From: Parachlamydia sp.
GTDB lineage: Bacteria; Chlamydiota; Chlamydiia; Chlamydiales; Parachlamydiaceae
Length of the DNA stretch: 5,746 nucleotides
NCBI GenBank assembly: GCA_021298935.1
Contig: JAJTHR010000319.1
Coordinates: 1 to 5,746, forward strand
Direction: 5' to 3'
The notes beneath the pieces were generated by a model. The model was not told the DNA's origin. It did not search any database and saw only the letters and a list, made by a program, of their open reading frames with translations. Numbering within the stretch: position 1 is the stretch's first letter; each line of letters starts with the position of its first letter. Position numbers and translations under genes: made by a program. Positions 5,634 through 5,746 of the stretch are shown here, piece after piece.

Positions 5634-5746
5634 AAATTTGACTTGTGATCACCTTCATCTTTAAAAGATCTCTCCTTGTTGATATTCAAAGATATCAACT
5701 TCGAAAAGATCTTTTAAATCTGAAGCGCTGACAAGCCAAATTTATG
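5631..5746. repeat. Large imperfect palindrome reaching the window end
   Basis: Four sets of complementary arms share one centre. The outer arms are 5631-5646 and 5731-5746 (16 bp, one mismatch). Next come cttca 5653-5657 with tgaag 5721-5725, and tttaaaagatct 5660-5671 with its perfect complement at 5707-5718. The inner arms are gttgatat 5678-5685 and atatcaac 5692-5699 around the loop tcaaag. About 40 base pairs can form. Pairing continues to the last base of the window, so the element may be longer. It abuts the transposase remnant. It could be a miniature inverted-repeat element, a genomic palindromic repeat, two facing mobile-element ends, or a strong terminator region for a convergent gene outside the window. 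Confidence 0.65.

Noticed and set aside
1..5746. CRISPR array, tRNA or rRNA gene
   Set aside because: No regularly spaced direct repeats, cloverleaf-like arms or ribosomal RNA signature were seen on either strand.

Overview
The window looks like a piece of accessory genome from a Gram-negative bacterium that lives inside eukaryotic cells, most likely an amoeba-associated chlamydia (Parachlamydiaceae type), with a Legionella-like organism as the alternative. This is inferred from moderate G+C content, exported proteins with Sec signal peptides, a cysteine phytase of the kind known in host-associated bacteria, a large orphan protein with a hydrophobic N-terminal half, and decayed insertion-sequence and gene remnants. 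No core housekeeping or RNA gene is present to fix the taxonomy.

Layout. Positions 1-448 hold no secure gene. A coding-like tail (142-252) resembles the C-terminus of a universal stress protein and looks broken. It is followed directly by a nested 63-nt inverted repeat (256-318) and then an A+T-rich leader. That leader ends in a perfect 14-bp hairpin (411-445), and the 3' arm of the hairpin contains the ribosome binding site of the next gene. That gene (449-2248) encodes a 599-residue protein I do not recognise, with hydrophobic segments in its N-terminal third, a polar linker and a large soluble C-terminal region.

A second hairpin (2271-2301) abuts the start of an apparent three-gene operon on the same strand. 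The operon encodes an exported, cysteine-containing protein of unknown function (2302-3153), a plant-type glutaminyl-peptide cyclotransferase with its own signal peptide (3158-3904), and an SAM-dependent O-methyltransferase (3901-4563). The gaps are 4 nt and a 4-nt overlap, so co-transcription is likely.

After an 88-nt gap comes an exported PTP-like cysteine phytase (4652-5500) whose catalytic loop is HCKAGKGRT, the sequence also found in the phosphoinositide phosphatase PTEN. The right edge holds the C-terminal scrap of an IS982-type transposase on the minus strand (5517-5633) and a large imperfect palindrome (5631-5746) that runs to the window end.

How the parts fit: the exported protein, the cyclotransferase and the phytase all appear directed to the cell envelope or beyond. 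The most notable points are the hairpin enclosing the ribosome binding site of the 599-residue protein, the PTEN-like loop in the phytase, and the palindromic elements at both edges.
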